64,000 nt of DNA. It comes from Diphasiastrum complanatum (lineage: Eukaryota; Streptophyta; Lycopodiopsida; Lycopodiales; Lycopodiaceae). The stretch is taken from positions 62,001 through 126,000 of the forward strand of contig MU831570.1 of assembly GCA_029204225.1 (NCBI GenBank). The letters run 5' to 3'. Under the pieces are notes generated by a model. That model was not told the origin of the DNA and did no database searches. It saw nothing but the letters and a program-made list of their open reading frames with translations. Within the stretch, counting starts at the first letter, position 1. Every line of letters begins with the position of its first letter. Of the stretch, positions 62,310-64,000 are shown piece after piece. The position numbers and the translations under genes were made by a program.

Positions 62310-62857
62310 TGATACACATCTGATTCATTAATGATTTTTATCCAATTTGGACTATACACCTAGACTGTCCCTTTTCATACAACAGCAGTACAACAAAGTA
62401 CTCCACACGTGTGAATGCTAGATCAACAAGAAAATCAGCATTTTACACATAGAAACTCGAGATATCATGAAAAAATCACAAGAGATGGACATAGAATCAA
62501 CAAAGATGAATTCTCCACATCATAAGAGAATAGAATGCTCAATACATGATGTGTTCTCCATGCAGGTACAACTATTTATAGCAGCCATAATGTCATTTGG
62601 CCACTTTCTCTAAGTATGCCCTAAAATGGCAACTTCTAGGTACTTAACCAAAAACCTAGAACAACTAGTCTAAATGCAATGTACCAAAAATAGCCAATTA
62701 GAATGAGTCCAAAGTCGACCTCATCCACTTATATACTTGCCAAAAATATTAATACCACTATTTAGGCCTCCATTGACAAATATGAAACTATCTCTAAGTT
62801 GAGATTTCACTTTGGTCTCCAAATTGCCAAATAAACAATCAAAACTAGTTGACAACA
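62310..62857 (-). repeat. Inverted solo LTR of the H family
   Basis: Reverse complement of 30036-30576, clearly related but diverged. Its ends are TG (tgatacac) and CA (gacaaca); the LTR start has a deletion of about six bases and the end is shortened compared with H. A short direct repeat (gttt) flanks it. No internal sequence adjoins, so it is a solo LTR, or a fragment moved by rearrangement. It keeps CACACGTGTG near 62404. Confidence 0.75.
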
Positions 62858-64000
62858 GTTTGGCGGCATGACTACTCATCATTGGCAACAATTTTCAGAG
62901 GGCAAGCAATCACAGGTGAGAGGTAGGCATGGAATGCCAATTACGGGTGAAAAATTTGCGTGATCAGGCTCAACTTTTGGGATTTGAACCAACCAACATC
63001 AAGTGGCATTTTGGAGGAACGCTCTCACAGGCATGATCGGCAGTGGCATTGTCAAATCAGGTGATAGCCTATTGGTTTTGCAAATTTGTATCCATCAAAT
63101 TTCGTTGAATGACAATCAGTTCAATCTATTGCAAGATTAATTGATGTCATACATTCTGATATCGGTATTTTACGATATAAAGGTCGTTCTCCAAAATCCC
63201 TTTTAGAGTCAAAATTATTTTTTCATATCAAAATGTAGCACTCATTCAAAGAATAATAGATTAAATTTAATCTACTATTTTCTAGTTTTCTTGATTTTTT
63301 TTCCAAATGCAATATTTGGCGAACGAAGACAATGTTTATTTGTAAGGACTTGAGTGATGAAATGAGTGTCGAGTTGTTGGATGATCGTTGGGATACGGAA
63401 AAAATGAGCAAATTGAGTGCAGAGTATGCAAGTCATCAATGATATTTTAAATATCACATCGAAAAACAAATGCTCACTTTGATGTTGTATTATAGAAGAT
63501 GGATAAAATGCAAAAATATCCTGGTAGGTCATGCAAGTTTGTGTGCTGAACAAATGCTCAAAGTAAATATTTTTTTATCGTCATGTTTGAGCTTGTATAG
63601 GGTGATGGTCCAAAATGATTTCCCTCGTGACGTTCTAAATCTTGAGGCATGGAAATCGGTGACTATTACTTTGCAATCTTTTTGGAATCTAGAAAATCAA
63701 ATCATTAATAAATGTTCGAGGGTCTAGCTAAATGATGAATCTAAAAGACAAATGATGGACCATCTATTACATTCCGGCGCTGGTACCATGTTGTAAGAGT
63801 ATGATTGGCCAACATTTAAAGTCCCCTGACTTCTATTCATTGCTTGACAAATGTATGGATGTGATTAACAAGGATAGGCCATAAATATGAGAACTGATAT
63901 TGGGCCATTTGCAGCCACAATATTGGATCAGCGCACATGTCTACATGTCTGTAGCTACACAGTGTAAGAGGCCGCTTTGAACTGATATCTTGGCGATGGT
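62858..64000. other. Right-end segment without recognised gene
   Basis: Only short open frames occur (such as 63470-63727 plus, 63553-63275 minus), with no domain I recognise and no match to other parts of the window. It is either the host sequence flanking the stack or an unknown element. Confidence 0.4.

Noticed and set aside
30036-62857. H LTR at 30036 and inverted LTR at 62310 as the two ends of one inverted element
   Set aside because: LTRs of one element must be in the same orientation. The copies differ at both ends and no H pol lies next to the right one, so a separate solo LTR is simpler.
63275-63900. Possible hAT transposase remnant near the right edge
   Set aside because: Only vague composition similarity; no BED finger, DDE residues or dimerisation motif could be read in any frame.

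Overview
The window is plant nuclear DNA, probably from a flowering plant. It is AT-rich, has many Ty1/copia LTR retrotransposons primed by initiator tRNA-Met (TGGTATCAGAGC sites), multi-exon genes with GT/AG introns, and a gene of the plant S-protein-homologue (SPH, self-incompatibility S1-like) family. I saw no bacterial operon, CRISPR array, rRNA or tRNA gene. The species cannot be fixed from the sequence.

Left part (1-30035). The window opens in a minus-strand copia element (A2, 1-1048). A local repeat family, R, follows in three copies: R0 (1049-4365), R1 (about 10925-15785) and R2 (inverted 16450-18402 plus direct 25943-29763). R2 is broken by what looks like a clean 9.5-kb inversion. 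Between the copies lie a truncated copia element G (4765-8058), the two-exon SPH gene (9690-10454), minus-strand coding remnants (15753-16450), a many-exon unknown minus-strand gene (19141-22480), a (GA)76 microsatellite, a 5'-end fragment of another copia element, a 385-bp tandem repeat and a fragment resembling a domain of plant CACTA-associated proteins.

Right part (30036-62857). This is a stack of nested copia elements that target-site duplications and LTR divergence let me order. H (LTR 30036-30576) was entered in gag by C (31044-49594, target duplication gtatt, LTRs about 4% different). C's 5' LTR was then hit by B (31174-37413, ttgta, about 2%) and its 3' LTR by A (42459-48889, catat, about 0.6%). 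A is almost intact: one 1317-codon gag-pol frame with a single stop. Further right, element E (about 50186-61055) lies next to the H remnant; it holds D (54727-59822, cccaa, about 0.6%) and a second insert of unknown type. The 5' end of another element, F (61056-62279), abuts E, followed by an inverted solo LTR of the H family. The last 1.1 kb has no recognisable gene.

The main genic content is therefore the SPH gene and one unrecognised spliced gene; nearly everything else is mobile DNA at different stages of decay. The strongest observations are two independent insertions within about 10 bp of each other in the two LTRs of C, a phased 33-bp CCAAT array in the LTRs of B and D, a shared CACACGTGTG palindrome in several LTR families, a recently moved element without reverse transcriptase (D), and the R2 inversion. 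All percentages are eye counts.
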